Origin: Rhizobacter sp. AJA081-3
GTDB taxonomy: Bacteria; Pseudomonadota; Gammaproteobacteria; Burkholderiales; Burkholderiaceae_C
Direction: 5' to 3'
DNA length: 64,000 bases
NCBI RefSeq assembly: GCF_017795745.1
Contig: NZ_CP059067.1
Coordinates: 4,340,001 to 4,404,000 of the forward strand
Within the stretch, counting starts at the first letter, position 1. Each line of letters begins with the position of its first letter. The notes beneath the pieces were generated by a model. That model was not told the origin of the DNA, ran no database searches, and saw only the letters and a program-made list of their open reading frames with translations. The position numbers and the translations under genes are program-made. This document shows positions 39,159-48,719 of the stretch, in pieces.

Positions 39159-41537
39159 TCAGTAGCTGGCGCGCAGTTCGGTGAAGAACGTCCGCCCCGG
39201 GTACGGGTGCGCCTGGTAGCCGCGGCTGTCGGCCACATTGTCCACGCCGAGCGCGAGTTCGAGCTGGGGCGTGATCTTGACGCTGCCACGCAGGTCGACG
39301 AAGGTGAACGACGACACGCCGCCATAGACATCGGGGTGGATGTCCAGGTTGTAGGTGTCGTTGTAGGCGCGGCCCGAGTGGCGGATGCCCAGGCTGCCCA
39401 TCCAGTCGCGGCTCGGCCGGTAGGCCGCCAGCAGGTTGGCGCGCACCTTCGGCACGCGCAACCAGTACTTGCCCACCGAGGCCGGGTCGGCGGCGTTGGC
39501 CGTCACCTTCGAGTTGGCGAAGGCCGCGTTGGCGTCCAGGCTCAGCCCGCGCAGCAGCCAGTCCTGCGTCTGCCAGACGATCTCCAGGCCGCGGGTCTTC
39601 ACCCGGTCGACGTTGGAGACGCGCGTCACGCTCGGCGTCACCGTGTTGTCGCTCTGGCGAAGGATGGCGTCGCGCACGTCGTCGTGGAAGATCGACACGC
39701 GCAGCCGGTGCATCTCCCAGTCCTTCTCGGCGCTGAGCTCCAGGGCGTTGGAGCGTTCGGCGCGCAGGTTCGGGTCGCTCTGCGTCTGCGAACTCGCCGT
39801 GAAGGTGCCGTTGTAGAGCTCCTCGACGTTCGGGAAGCGTACGCCGCGGCCGAGGCTGGCCTTGAGCAGCAGGTCCTCGTCGGCGCGCCAGGAGATCGAG
39901 GCCTTCGGCGAGCTGCCGGACAGGCGCCGCTCGGGGTAGGCGAGCACGCGGTTGAAGCTGCCGTCGCCGTTGTCCATGCAGCTCACGCCGGCAGCAGCCG
40001 TGCAGCTGGCCACGCGCAGCAACTGCTCGCCATCGCGCGTGACGTAGCGCTCGTGGCGCAGCCCGAGCGTGAGCGTCAGGTCCTCCTGCAGCTTCCAGGC
40101 GTCCTGCGCGTACAGCGCCGTCACCTCGCTGCGGCCGTGGTAGCGCTGCGAGAGCGTGGTCTCGGTGACGCGCCAGTCGGTGGCATTGGTGGTCGGGCTG
40201 TCCAGCAGGTAGGCGTTGCGGTGCACGCCGAAGGTCAGCGCGTGGCGGCCGCCAGTGAAGTCGCCCTCGCTGGGCCGGTACGCGGCCTGCATCTCGAACG
40301 TGTTCCAGCCCGTGCCGTCGCGCCGCGTCCAGCTGCCGGCGCCGCCGTTGGCCGCCTGGTCCTCGGGCAGGTTGGCCTGGCGCGCAATGTCGCTCACGAT
40401 GCGGTAGTTCGAGTAGACGATCGAGCCGTTCCAGCCGGTCGCGTACTTCGTCTTCAGCGTGATGCCGCCGTGGCGATGCGTCTCGTCCCGGTTGGACGGG
40501 GCGAAGGCGCTGAGCGGGACGTTGAAGGTGTGGGTGCCGTCGGTGACCCGGCCCGACCACACGGTGGCGCCGGCCGCGTCGCGCAGGAACGAGCGGTTCG
40601 AGTTGCGCGTGTCGTTGGTCCAGCCGCCGAGCATCGCGCTGGCGACGATCTCCGGCGTGAACTCGAAGCCCAGCTTGAGCTTGAGCGTGTCCTGCACGGT
40701 GTGGTCGATGGCGCCGCCGCTGGCGCCGAACACCGCGCGCTTCAGGCCCTTCGGGTCTTCGTCGTACTGGATGCCCGTCACCGGCACGGCCGCGCCGGTG
40801 ACCGCAGGGAATACACCGGCGGCGTTGGCGGTCACGGTCTGGTAGTTCATCGGCTGCGAGGTCGAGTTCTGCCGGTTCGCGCTCAGCGAGTACCAGAGCC
40901 CCGAGTCGAGCCGGCTGCCGACGAAGGCCGAGAGCTGGTGGCCGTCGTAGTCGTTCGCATCGCCGTACAGCTCGAAGCGCTGCCGGTAGCCGGTGATGCG
41001 TGCGGAGGCCTCGAAGGCCCGCGGCTCGCGCTCCGTGGTGACCACCGTGGTGCCGATCGAGTTGCCGGGGTAGATGGCCGAGAACGGGCCGTAGAGCACG
41101 TCGACCCGCGCGATCGCCTCGGGCGTGATCATGTTCCAGCGTGGCCCGTCGAAGCGGCCGAGAAAATTCGAGATCAGATAGCCGTCCACGTAGGCCAGGC
41201 CGCGCGAGGGCTGCAGTGTGCCGAAGCTGCGCCCGCCGATCATCGAATTGCGGTCGCCGATGTAGCGCTTGCGGATGCTGGTGTTGGGCACGTACTTGAG
41301 CGCGTCCTCCGGATTGAAGAGGTTCTGCTCGCGCAGGTCTTCGGCAGTCTTGCTGGCGCTGTTGCTGGGCACGTCGGCGGCCAGACCGTTGCGCACGCCG
41401 CTGCCGGTGACGAGCACGGGCGCGAGCTGCTGGTCAGTGGCGACGCCCTGGGCCCGGGCGGGCAGCGAAAGGGCGGCGGTGGCCAGCGCGATGGCGCCGA
41501 GCCTCCACGGGCTCGTGGAAAGGCGATGTGTTGTCAT
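39159..41537 (-). CDS. TonB-dependent outer-membrane receptor (probable copper/metallophore)
   Basis: A 792-residue receptor with signal peptide (to about Ala29), an N-terminal plug (residues about 50-180, including GRSFGTLQPSRGLAYVDGY and IARVDVLYGPFSAIYPGNSIGTTVV) and a beta-barrel ending in FTELRASY with terminal aromatic. TonB receptors import metal complexes or large nutrients using the proton motive force. Cotranscription with PCu(A)C and DUF2946 genes points to copper; the sequence alone does not prove the ligand. The start MTTHRLST at 41537 precedes the signal peptide. Confidence 0.9.
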   Translation of the reverse strand: MTTHRLSTSPWRLGAIALATAALSLPARAQGVATDQQLAPVLVTGSGVRNGLAADVPSNSASKTAEDLREQNLFNPEDALKYVPNTSIRKRYIGDRNSMIGGRSFGTLQPSRGLAYVDGYLISNFLGRFDGPRWNMITPEAIARVDVLYGPFSAIYPGNSIGTTVVTTEREPRAFEASARITGYRQRFELYGDANDYDGHQLSAFVGSRLDSGLWYSLSANRQNSTSQPMNYQTVTANAAGVFPAVTGAAVPVTGIQYDEDPKGLKRAVFGASGGAIDHTVQDTLKLKLGFEFTPEIVASAMLGGWTNDTRNSNRSFLRDAAGATVWSGRVTDGTHTFNVPLSAFAPSNRDETHRHGGITLKTKYATGWNGSIVYSNYRIVSDIARQANLPEDQAANGGAGSWTRRDGTGWNTFEMQAAYRPSEGDFTGGRHALTFGVHRNAYLLDSPTTNATDWRVTETTLSQRYHGRSEVTALYAQDAWKLQEDLTLTLGLRHERYVTRDGEQLLRVASCTAAAGVSCMDNGDGSFNRVLAYPERRLSGSSPKASISWRADEDLLLKASLGRGVRFPNVEELYNGTFTASSQTQSDPNLRAERSNALELSAEKDWEMHRLRVSIFHDDVRDAILRQSDNTVTPSVTRVSNVDRVKTRGLEIVWQTQDWLLRGLSLDANAAFANSKVTANAADPASVGKYWLRVPKVRANLLAAYRPSRDWMGSLGIRHSGRAYNDTYNLDIHPDVYGGVSSFTFVDLRGSVKITPQLELALGVDNVADSRGYQAHPYPGRTFFTELRASY

Positions 41538-41653
41538 GGTCCTGCTGTCGATGAAGACCGCGCCAGTGGCGGCGCGCATCGATGGCCAGCGCGAGCGCAC
41601 GGCCACCGCGTTGGTGCCGCAGGCGTGCCGGCAAAGCGGCGCCTGTCAGCAGT

Positions 41654-42043
41654 TCAGCAGGAAGCGGGTGGAGCGCGCGGCTGGGCGGCGGCCCAGGCGA
41701 ACAGCGGGGATGGGGATTGGGCGAAGAGCGCCGGCAGGAAGCCCGCGCCGTCGACGGCGAAACTTCCAGCCGACTCGGCCACCGGCAAGGCCGGTGCGCT
41801 GCCGAGCTGGCCGCACAGCGGGCAATGCCCGAGATGCGTGCCGGGCTCGGCTTGCGTGCCGGTGAGGCCGGCCGCATCGGCCACGACCACCTTGCCGCCG
41901 GCGACCGAGCAGATCTCGGCCCATGGGTTGCCGGGGCCGGACGCCGCCAGCGCATGCGACACCGTCGGCGCGAGCGCCAGGCCCAGCATCGCGAATATCG
42001 CGAACCAGGTGGCGTGGCGGAACAGGCGACGGATGGACTGCAC
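41654..42043 (-). CDS. DUF2946-family small exported protein
   Basis: A 129-residue protein with an N-terminal hydrophobic segment (about 10-34) and the family hallmark GHCPLCGQL (His73, Cys74, Cys77), then a second weakly hydrophobic stretch. DUF2946 proteins recur next to copper TonB receptors and PCu(A)C genes and are presumed metal-binding. It is first in the minus-strand operon, with a 116-bp gap to the receptor gene. The 87-bp gap to ruvB must hold promoters for both directions. Confidence 0.8.
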   Translation of the reverse strand: MQSIRRLFRHATWFAIFAMLGLALAPTVSHALAASGPGNPWAEICSVAGGKVVVADAAGLTGTQAEPGTHLGHCPLCGQLGSAPALPVAESAGSFAVDGAGFLPALFAQSPSPLFAWAAAQPRAPPASC

Positions 42044-42130
42044 GACGCGATCTTAACAACAGGCAAGTCGAGGCCGTTTCCCGCAACCGCGGGTAGGAAG
42101 CACCCGCAGCCGGCGTGCCCATAATCGCGC

Positions 42131-43189
<1,059 letters not shown>

Positions 43190-43197
43190 CCGGCCGA

Positions 43198-44148
43198 CTA
43201 GGACTTGTCGGCTTGCCGCCGCTTCTGCCAGGCCAGAAGTTCGCCGACGAAACCGCGGCGGAAGGCGACCACGCAGACCACGAAGATCGCGCCGATGATC
43301 ACCGTCACCCAGGAGCCGACCCGGTCGGCGAGGAAGTTCTGCAGCCCGATGATCGTGAAGGCGCCGATCACCGGCCCGGCGAAGGTGCCCATGCCGCCGA
43401 GCAGCGTCATCAGCACCACCTCGCCGGACAGCGACCAGTGTGCGTCCGACAGCGTCGCAAAGCCGAGGATCAGCGTCTTCATCGAGCCGGCCAGCCCCGC
43501 CAGGCCGGTGGACAGCACGAAGGCGAGCAGCTTGTATCGGTCGACGTCGTAGCCCAGCGAGACGGCGCGCGGCTCGTTCTCGCGGATCGCCTTGAGCACC
43601 TGGCCGTAGGGCGAGTGCACGATGCGCACGATGAACAGGAACACCGCGACGAACACCGCCAGCACGACGAAGTACAGCACGGTGTCGTTGGCCAGGTCGA
43701 TCAGGCCGAACAGCTTTCCGCGCGGCACGCCCTGCAGGCCGTCTTCGCCGCCGGTGAACGGCGCCTGCAGCCAGACGAAGTACACCATCTGCGCCATCGC
43801 CAGCGTGATCATCGCGAAGTAGATGCCCTGCCGGCGGATCGCGATCAGCCCCACCACCAGCCCGATCGCGGCGGCGAACAGCGTGCCGCCGAGCACGCCC
43901 AGTTCGGGTGACCAGCCGGCACTCTTGACCAACCAGCCCGTGCCGTAGGCTGCCGCGCCGAGATAGGCCGCGTGGCCGAAGGACAGCAGCCCGGTGTAGC
44001 CGAGCAGCAGGTTGAAGGCGCAGGCGAAGATCGCGAAGCACAGCGCCTTCATCATGAAGATCGGGTACAGGCCGACGAAGGGCGCGGCGATCAGGATCGC
44101 CAGACCGGCCAGCCAGGCGATGCGGCCGAGTCGCTCGGACGTCATCAC
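43198..44148 (-). CDS. livM: Branched-chain amino acid-type ABC permease LivM
   Basis: A 316-residue inner-membrane permease. LLGYTGLLSFGHAAYLGAAAYG and AIRRQGIYFAMITLAMAQMVYF are LivM signatures. It is the last gene of the livGFKHM operon and overlaps the livH stop by 4 bp (ATGA). With LivH it forms the channel for substrate delivered by the binding protein. The C-terminal cytoplasmic tail is lysine/arginine-rich. Confidence 0.94.
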   Translation of the reverse strand: MMTSERLGRIAWLAGLAILIAAPFVGLYPIFMMKALCFAIFACAFNLLLGYTGLLSFGHAAYLGAAAYGTGWLVKSAGWSPELGVLGGTLFAAAIGLVVGLIAIRRQGIYFAMITLAMAQMVYFVWLQAPFTGGEDGLQGVPRGKLFGLIDLANDTVLYFVVLAVFVAVFLFIVRIVHSPYGQVLKAIRENEPRAVSLGYDVDRYKLLAFVLSTGLAGLAGSMKTLILGFATLSDAHWSLSGEVVLMTLLGGMGTFAGPVIGAFTIIGLQNFLADRVGSWVTVIIGAIFVVCVVAFRRGFVGELLAWQKRRQADKS

Positions 44149-45029
44149 TTCTCCTTCCCGAACAGCCCGGCGGGCCGGATGATCAGCACGATCGCCATGA
44201 TCACGAACACCACGATGTTCGAGGCCTCCGGGTAGAACACCTTGGTCAGTCCTTCGATGATGCCCAGCATCAGCCCGGTCAGGATGGAGCCGAGGATGGA
44301 GCCCATGCCGCCGATCACCACCACGGCGAAGACGACGATGATCAGGTTGCTGCCCATCAGCGGCGTGATCTGGATGACCGGTGCGGCGAGCACGCCGGCA
44401 ATCGCCGCCAGCCCGGCGCCGGCCGCGTAGGTGAGCATCACCATCAGCGGCACGTTGACGCCGAAGGCCTGCACCAGCGCCGGGTTCTCGGTGCCGGCGC
44501 GCAGATACGAGCCCAGCCGTGTGCGCTCGATCAGGAACCAGGTGCCGAAGCAGACCACCAGCGAGGCCACCACCACCCAGGCACGGTAGTTCGGCAGGAT
44601 CATGAAGCCGAGGTTGGTGGCGCCCTGCAGCAGCTCGGGCACGGCGTACTGCTGGCCCGACACGCCGAACTGGTCGCGGAAGATGCCCTCGGCAATCAGC
44701 GACAGGCCGAAGGTCAGCAGCAGGCCGTAGATCGGGTCGATCTTGTACAGCTGCTTGAGCAACGTGCGCTCGATCACCAGACCGAGCGCACCGACCACGA
44801 TCGGCGAGACCACCAGCGCGAACCAGTAATTCATGCCGAAGTACTCGAGGCCGATCCAGGCCACGTAGGCACCCATCATGTACAGGGCGCCGTGTGCGAA
44901 GTTGACGATGCCCAGCAACCCGAAGATCACCGCCAGCCCGAGGCTGAGCAGCGCATAGAACGAGCCGTTGACCAGCCCGAGCAGAAGCTGCCCGAGGAAG
45001 GCCTGCAGCGGGATGCCGAAGATCTCCAT
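44145..45029 (-). CDS. livH: Branched-chain amino acid-type ABC permease LivH
   Basis: A 294-residue inner-membrane permease with about eight membrane segments. GLVNGSFYALLSLGLAVIFGLLGIVNFAHGALYMMGAY and RTRLGSYLRAGTENPALVQAFGVN are family signatures; the latter contains the EAA-like loop that contacts the ATPases. It lies 29 bp after the binding-protein gene and is coupled to livM by an ATGA overlap. Confidence 0.94.
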   Translation of the reverse strand: MEIFGIPLQAFLGQLLLGLVNGSFYALLSLGLAVIFGLLGIVNFAHGALYMMGAYVAWIGLEYFGMNYWFALVVSPIVVGALGLVIERTLLKQLYKIDPIYGLLLTFGLSLIAEGIFRDQFGVSGQQYAVPELLQGATNLGFMILPNYRAWVVVASLVVCFGTWFLIERTRLGSYLRAGTENPALVQAFGVNVPLMVMLTYAAGAGLAAIAGVLAAPVIQITPLMGSNLIIVVFAVVVIGGMGSILGSILTGLMLGIIEGLTKVFYPEASNIVVFVIMAIVLIIRPAGLFGKEK

Positions 45030-45058
45030 GGCGTGCGGGGCGTCGTCAGTTCAGCCGA

Positions 45059-46261
45059 TCACTTCCACAGCGGGCACTTGGTGTCGGCCTTGGCCGTCCA
45101 GGCCGCCTCGCCCTTGATCGTCTCGGCCACGTTGTAGTAGTCCCAGGGCTCGGTCGACTTGTCCGGCGACTTCACCTGCATCAGGTACATGTCGTGCACC
45201 ATGCGGCCGTCCTCGCGGATGTAGCCGCCCTTGGCGAACACGTCGTTGATCTTGGTCTTGCGCATCTGCGCCAGCACCTTGTCGCCGTCGTCGCTGCCGG
45301 TGGCCTTCACCGCATTGAGGTACTGCAGCGTGGCCGAGTAGTCACCCGCCTGGATCGACGAGGGCATGCGCTTCATCTTGTCGAAGAACTTGCGGCTCCA
45401 GGCCCGCGCCTCGGGGTCGCGGTTCCAGTACCAGCTGTCGGTCAGGTACATGCCCTGCGTGGTCTTCAGGCCGAGCGAGTGGATGTCGTTGATGAAGATG
45501 AGCAGGCCGGCCAGCTTCATCGTCTTGGTGACGCCGAACTCGTTGGCCGCCTTGATCGTGTTGATGGTGTCGCCGCCGGCGTTGGCCATGCCGAGGATCT
45601 GCGCCTTGCTCGACTGTGCCTGCAGCAGGAAGGAGGAGAAGTCGCTCGCGTTCAGCGGGTGCTTGACCGAGCCGACGATGGTGCCGCCGGCCGCGGTGAC
45701 GACCTTGCTGGTGTCGTTCTGCAGCGCCGCGCCGAAGGCGTAGTCGGCGGTCAGGAAGTACCAGCTCTTGCCGCCAGCCTTGACGACCGCGTTGCCGGTG
45801 CCCTTGGACAGCGCCACGGTGTCGTAGGCCCAATGCACGGTGTAGGGCGTGCACTGGTCGTTGGTCAGCGCCGAGGTGGCCGCACCGACGACGAGGAAGG
45901 GCTTCTTCTTCTCCGCCGCCACCTTGGACATGGCCAGTGCGGTGCCGGAGTTGGTGCCGCCGATCAGCATGTCCACGCCCTGGGTGTCGAACCACTCGCG
46001 CGCCTTGGCGGCGGCGATGTCGGCCTTGTTCTGGTGGTCGGCGAACAGCACCTCGATCTTCTTGCCGGCGATCGCGCCGCCCATGTCGGCGATGGCCATC
46101 TTGATGGCCTCCACGCCGCCCTGGCCGTCGATGTCGGCGTAGACGCTGGACATGTCGGTGATCAGGCCGATCTTGATCACGTCGCCCGATACCTGGGCCT
46201 GGGCGCCGGTGAGAGCTGCGAGCGAGAGTCCGCAGGCGGCAGCGAGTTTGTTGAGCTTCAT
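45059..46261 (-). CDS. livK: ABC transporter periplasmic substrate-binding protein (LivK/Peripla_BP_6)
   Basis: A 400-residue periplasmic binding protein with signal peptide (to about Ala22, GAQAQ). IKIGLITDMSSVYADIDGQGGVEAIKMAIADMGG is the amino-acid/amide-binding type I fold N-terminus. Proteins of this length and sequence type in Burkholderiales often bind aromatic acids or amides rather than leucine, so the substrate is open; the pca/pob genes 10 kb away make an aromatic acid possible. It sits between livF and livH in the operon. Confidence 0.9.
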   Translation of the reverse strand: MKLNKLAAACGLSLAALTGAQAQVSGDVIKIGLITDMSSVYADIDGQGGVEAIKMAIADMGGAIAGKKIEVLFADHQNKADIAAAKAREWFDTQGVDMLIGGTNSGTALAMSKVAAEKKKPFLVVGAATSALTNDQCTPYTVHWAYDTVALSKGTGNAVVKAGGKSWYFLTADYAFGAALQNDTSKVVTAAGGTIVGSVKHPLNASDFSSFLLQAQSSKAQILGMANAGGDTINTIKAANEFGVTKTMKLAGLLIFINDIHSLGLKTTQGMYLTDSWYWNRDPEARAWSRKFFDKMKRMPSSIQAGDYSATLQYLNAVKATGSDDGDKVLAQMRKTKINDVFAKGGYIREDGRMVHDMYLMQVKSPDKSTEPWDYYNVAETIKGEAAWTAKADTKCPLWK

Positions 46262-46308
46262 GGTGTTCTCTCCGTGGGTTGAGCGGGCGGGTGTTCGACC
46301 TCTTGGCG

Positions 46309-47013
46309 TCAGACGCCGAGGTACTCGTGAAGGCGCTCCATGCGCGCCGGCAGTTCGGACTGGGTGAATTCCTGGATGACCTGGCCATGCTCCATGACCA
46401 GGAATCGATCAGCCAGCGGCGCGGCGAAGCGGAAGTTCTGCTCCACCATCACGATGGTGTAGCCCTGCTTGCGCAGCGCGACGACCATCTCGGCCAGCTT
46501 CTGCACGATCACCGGGGCCAGGCCCTCGGAGATCTCGTCGAGAAGCAGCAGCCGTGCGCCGGTGCGCAGGATGCGCGCCACCGCCAGCATCTGCTGCTCA
46601 CCGCCGGACAGCCGCGTGCCCTGGCTGCCCGCGCGCTCCTGCAGGTTGGGGAACATCGCATAGATCTGCTCGATGCTCATGCCGCCCTCGGCCAGCTTGG
46701 GCGGCAGCAGCAGGTTCTCCTGCGCCGACAGGCTGGAGAAGATGCCGCGCTCCTCGGGGCAGTAGCCGATGCCCAGCCGCGCGATGCGGTGGGTGGCGAG
46801 GTCGATGACTTCGGTGCCGTGCACCTTGATCGAGCCCTTGCGGCTGCCGGTCAGGCCCATGATCGCGCGCAGCGTGCTGGTGCGGCCGGCGCCGTTGCGG
46901 CCGAGCAGCGTGACCACCTCGCCCTCGTCGACGTGGAAGTTCACGCCGTGCAGCACGTGCGATTCGCCGTACCAGGCGTGCAGGTCGTTCACTTCCAGGA
47001 AGCGCTTGCTCAT
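46309..47013 (-). CDS. livF: ABC transporter ATPase LivF (variant Walker A)
   Basis: A 234-residue ATP-binding subunit. The signature LSGGEQQM and Walker B LLLLDEISEGLAP are normal, and the Q-loop and His switch (VMVEQN) are present. Walker A reads LLGRNGAGRTST: arginine replaces the usual lysine that contacts the ATP phosphates. The DNA (CGC on the coding strand) is clear. It is 1 bp after the livG stop and 47 bp before livK. Confidence 0.93.
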   Translation of the reverse strand: MSKRFLEVNDLHAWYGESHVLHGVNFHVDEGEVVTLLGRNGAGRTSTLRAIMGLTGSRKGSIKVHGTEVIDLATHRIARLGIGYCPEERGIFSSLSAQENLLLPPKLAEGGMSIEQIYAMFPNLQERAGSQGTRLSGGEQQMLAVARILRTGARLLLLDEISEGLAPVIVQKLAEMVVALRKQGYTIVMVEQNFRFAAPLADRFLVMEHGQVIQEFTQSELPARMERLHEYLGV

Positions 47014-47014
47014 G

Positions 47015-47788
47015 TCAGTGCGCGCCCTTCAACTCGACGTTGGCGCTGCCCATGTAGGCCTCGATCACGGCCGGGTTCTTCGACACCTGCTCGTAGGGCC
47101 CCTCAGCCAGCGTGGCGCCACGCGCCAGCACGGTGATGGTGTCGGCCAGGCTGGCAACCACGCTCATGTTGTGCTCGACCATCAGCACGGTGCGGTCGGC
47201 GGCGACCTTCTTGATCAGCTGCTTGATGCGGTCGACGTCTTCCAGGCCCATGCCCTGCGTGGGCTCGTCCAGCAGCATCAGCTTGGGCTCCATCGCCAGC
47301 GTGGTGGCGATCTCCAGCGCGCGCTTGCGGCCGTAGCTCAGCTCCACCGCCGTCAGGCCGGCGTACTTGCCGAGGTCCACCGCCTCGAGCAGCTCCGTCG
47401 CGCGGCCGTTGAGCGAGTCGAGGATCTTCTCGCTACGCCAGAAGTGGAACGAGGTGCCGAGCTGGCGCTGCAGCGCCACGCGCACGTTCTCGAGCACCGT
47501 CAGGTGCGGGAACACCGCCGAGATCTGGAACGAGCGGATCACGCCGCGCCGCGCGATGTGCGCCGAGCTCTCGCCGGTGATGTCGGTGCCGTCGAAGACG
47601 ATGCGACCGGTGGTCGGCGTGAGGAACTTGGTCAGCAGGTTGAAGCAGGTGGTCTTGCCGGCGCCGTTCGGGCCGATCAGCGCGTGGATGCTTCCGCGCC
47701 GCACGTTCAGGTTGACCTGGTTGACGGCGACGAAGCCCTTGAATTCCTTCGTCAGGTCGTGCGTCTGCAGGATGAAATCGTCGGCCAT
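47015..47788 (-). CDS. livG: ABC transporter ATPase LivG
   Basis: A 257-residue ATP-binding subunit. Walker A is canonical, GPNGAGKTTCFN. The signature motif is ELSYGRKRALEIATTLA and Walker B LMLLDEPTQGMG. The C-terminal AEGPYEQVSKNPAVIEAYMG is LivG-specific. The presence of a standard Lys here next to an Arg in LivF would leave at least one conventional ATP site. It begins 3 bp after the IclR gene stop. Confidence 0.95.
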   Translation of the reverse strand: MADDFILQTHDLTKEFKGFVAVNQVNLNVRRGSIHALIGPNGAGKTTCFNLLTKFLTPTTGRIVFDGTDITGESSAHIARRGVIRSFQISAVFPHLTVLENVRVALQRQLGTSFHFWRSEKILDSLNGRATELLEAVDLGKYAGLTAVELSYGRKRALEIATTLAMEPKLMLLDEPTQGMGLEDVDRIKQLIKKVAADRTVLMVEHNMSVVASLADTITVLARGATLAEGPYEQVSKNPAVIEAYMGSANVELKGAH

Positions 47789-47791
47789 GGC

Positions 47792-48610
47792 TCAGCCCCG
47801 TTCCGAGTGCGGCTGGCGGCCGCCCAGGCGCTGCGTCAGCGTGCGCGCCGCGCACAGCACGGCGTCGCGGTGTCGTGCGCCGGCGTCGTCGCCGAGCATC
47901 GCCTTGTTCAGGCACACGCCCAGGCCGGCCACCGGTTGCGCGGCGGCATCGAACACCGGCGCGCCGAAGCAGTACACGCCGGCGCGCACGCTTTCGTCGT
48001 CGATGCTGTAGCCGCGCTCGTGGATCTGCTTCAGTTCGGCCAGCAGATCCGCCACATGCTTCGGCCCGCGCCCGTTCATCGGCGCCAGCGCCGCGCTGCC
48101 GAAGCGGCTGCGCACCGCGTCGGCCGGCTGAAATGCGAGCATCGCCTTGCCGGTGGCGGCGAGGTGGGCTGGCAGCCGCATGCCGACGTTGAAGGCCAGC
48201 CCCAGTGGCCGGCGGCCATTGCGCGCGGCAATGTAGACCACGTCGGGGCCGTTGAGCACCGACAGGATGATGGTCTCGTCGGGCTCGGCGTCGAGCCACA
48301 GTGCGTTGAACTCCTGCGTGATGCCGGTGCCGGCGACGAAGGCCTCGGCCAGCGGCATCACGCCCGGGCCGATGCGGAAGGCGCCGTCGTCCTGCCGGTG
48401 CAGGTAGCCGAAACGCAGCAGCGTGTTGCACAGGCCGTGCACGCTGCTCTTGGGCAGCTCGAGCTCGCTGGCCAGCCGCGCCAGGCTCATCGGCTCGCGT
48501 TGCTGGGCGAGGCGCTCGAGCAGCGTCAGCGCCCGCGACACCGCGGGCACCAGGGCCGGCGACAAGCCGGCGCTCGGGCGCGATCGGGGATCGAGGGGGC
48601 GAAGTTGCAT
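47792..48610 (-). CDS. IclR-family transcriptional regulator heading the liv operon
   Basis: A 272-residue regulator. The N-terminal winged helix covers about 20-85 (LARLASELELPKSSVHGLCNTLLRFGYL). The C-terminal effector domain holds LPAHLAATGKAMLAF and RGYSIDDES, the ligand pocket region. IclR proteins usually sense a small organic acid. Being first in the liv operon with a 3-bp gap to livG, it probably controls the transporter and itself. A 15-bp inverted repeat 20 bp upstream of its start is a candidate operator. The ATG at 48610 gives the usual length. Confidence 0.92.
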   Translation of the reverse strand: MQLRPLDPRSRPSAGLSPALVPAVSRALTLLERLAQQREPMSLARLASELELPKSSVHGLCNTLLRFGYLHRQDDGAFRIGPGVMPLAEAFVAGTGITQEFNALWLDAEPDETIILSVLNGPDVVYIAARNGRRPLGLAFNVGMRLPAHLAATGKAMLAFQPADAVRSRFGSAALAPMNGRGPKHVADLLAELKQIHERGYSIDDESVRAGVYCFGAPVFDAAAQPVAGLGVCLNKAMLGDDAGARHRDAVLCAARTLTQRLGGRQPHSERG

Positions 48611-48629
48611 GCGGGAGGGTGTGGTTTGA

Positions 48630-48664
48630 GTTCGATGGGCTGAAGCACATTCAGCCCATCGAAC
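48630..48664. promoter_or_regulatory. 15-bp perfect inverted repeat upstream of the IclR gene
   Basis: GTTCGATGGGCTGAA and its exact reverse complement are separated by GCACA. It lies 20 bp before the IclR start codon and 55 bp after the desaturase stop. No T-tract follows on either strand, so an operator or 5'-UTR hairpin is more likely than a terminator. Confidence 0.55.
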
Positions 48665-48719
48665 GGCGCAGTGTAGGCAGCAAGTGCCCGCGCGCCACAC
48701 CACTCGCGGGTTAGCGCTC

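Noticed and set aside
38967-42056. A 1029-codon plus-strand open frame opposite the TonB receptor operon
   Set aside because: Its product is low-complexity (Arg/Val/Gly/His-rich) with no motif, the usual mirror of a GC-rich gene; the minus strand encodes clear receptor and exported proteins.
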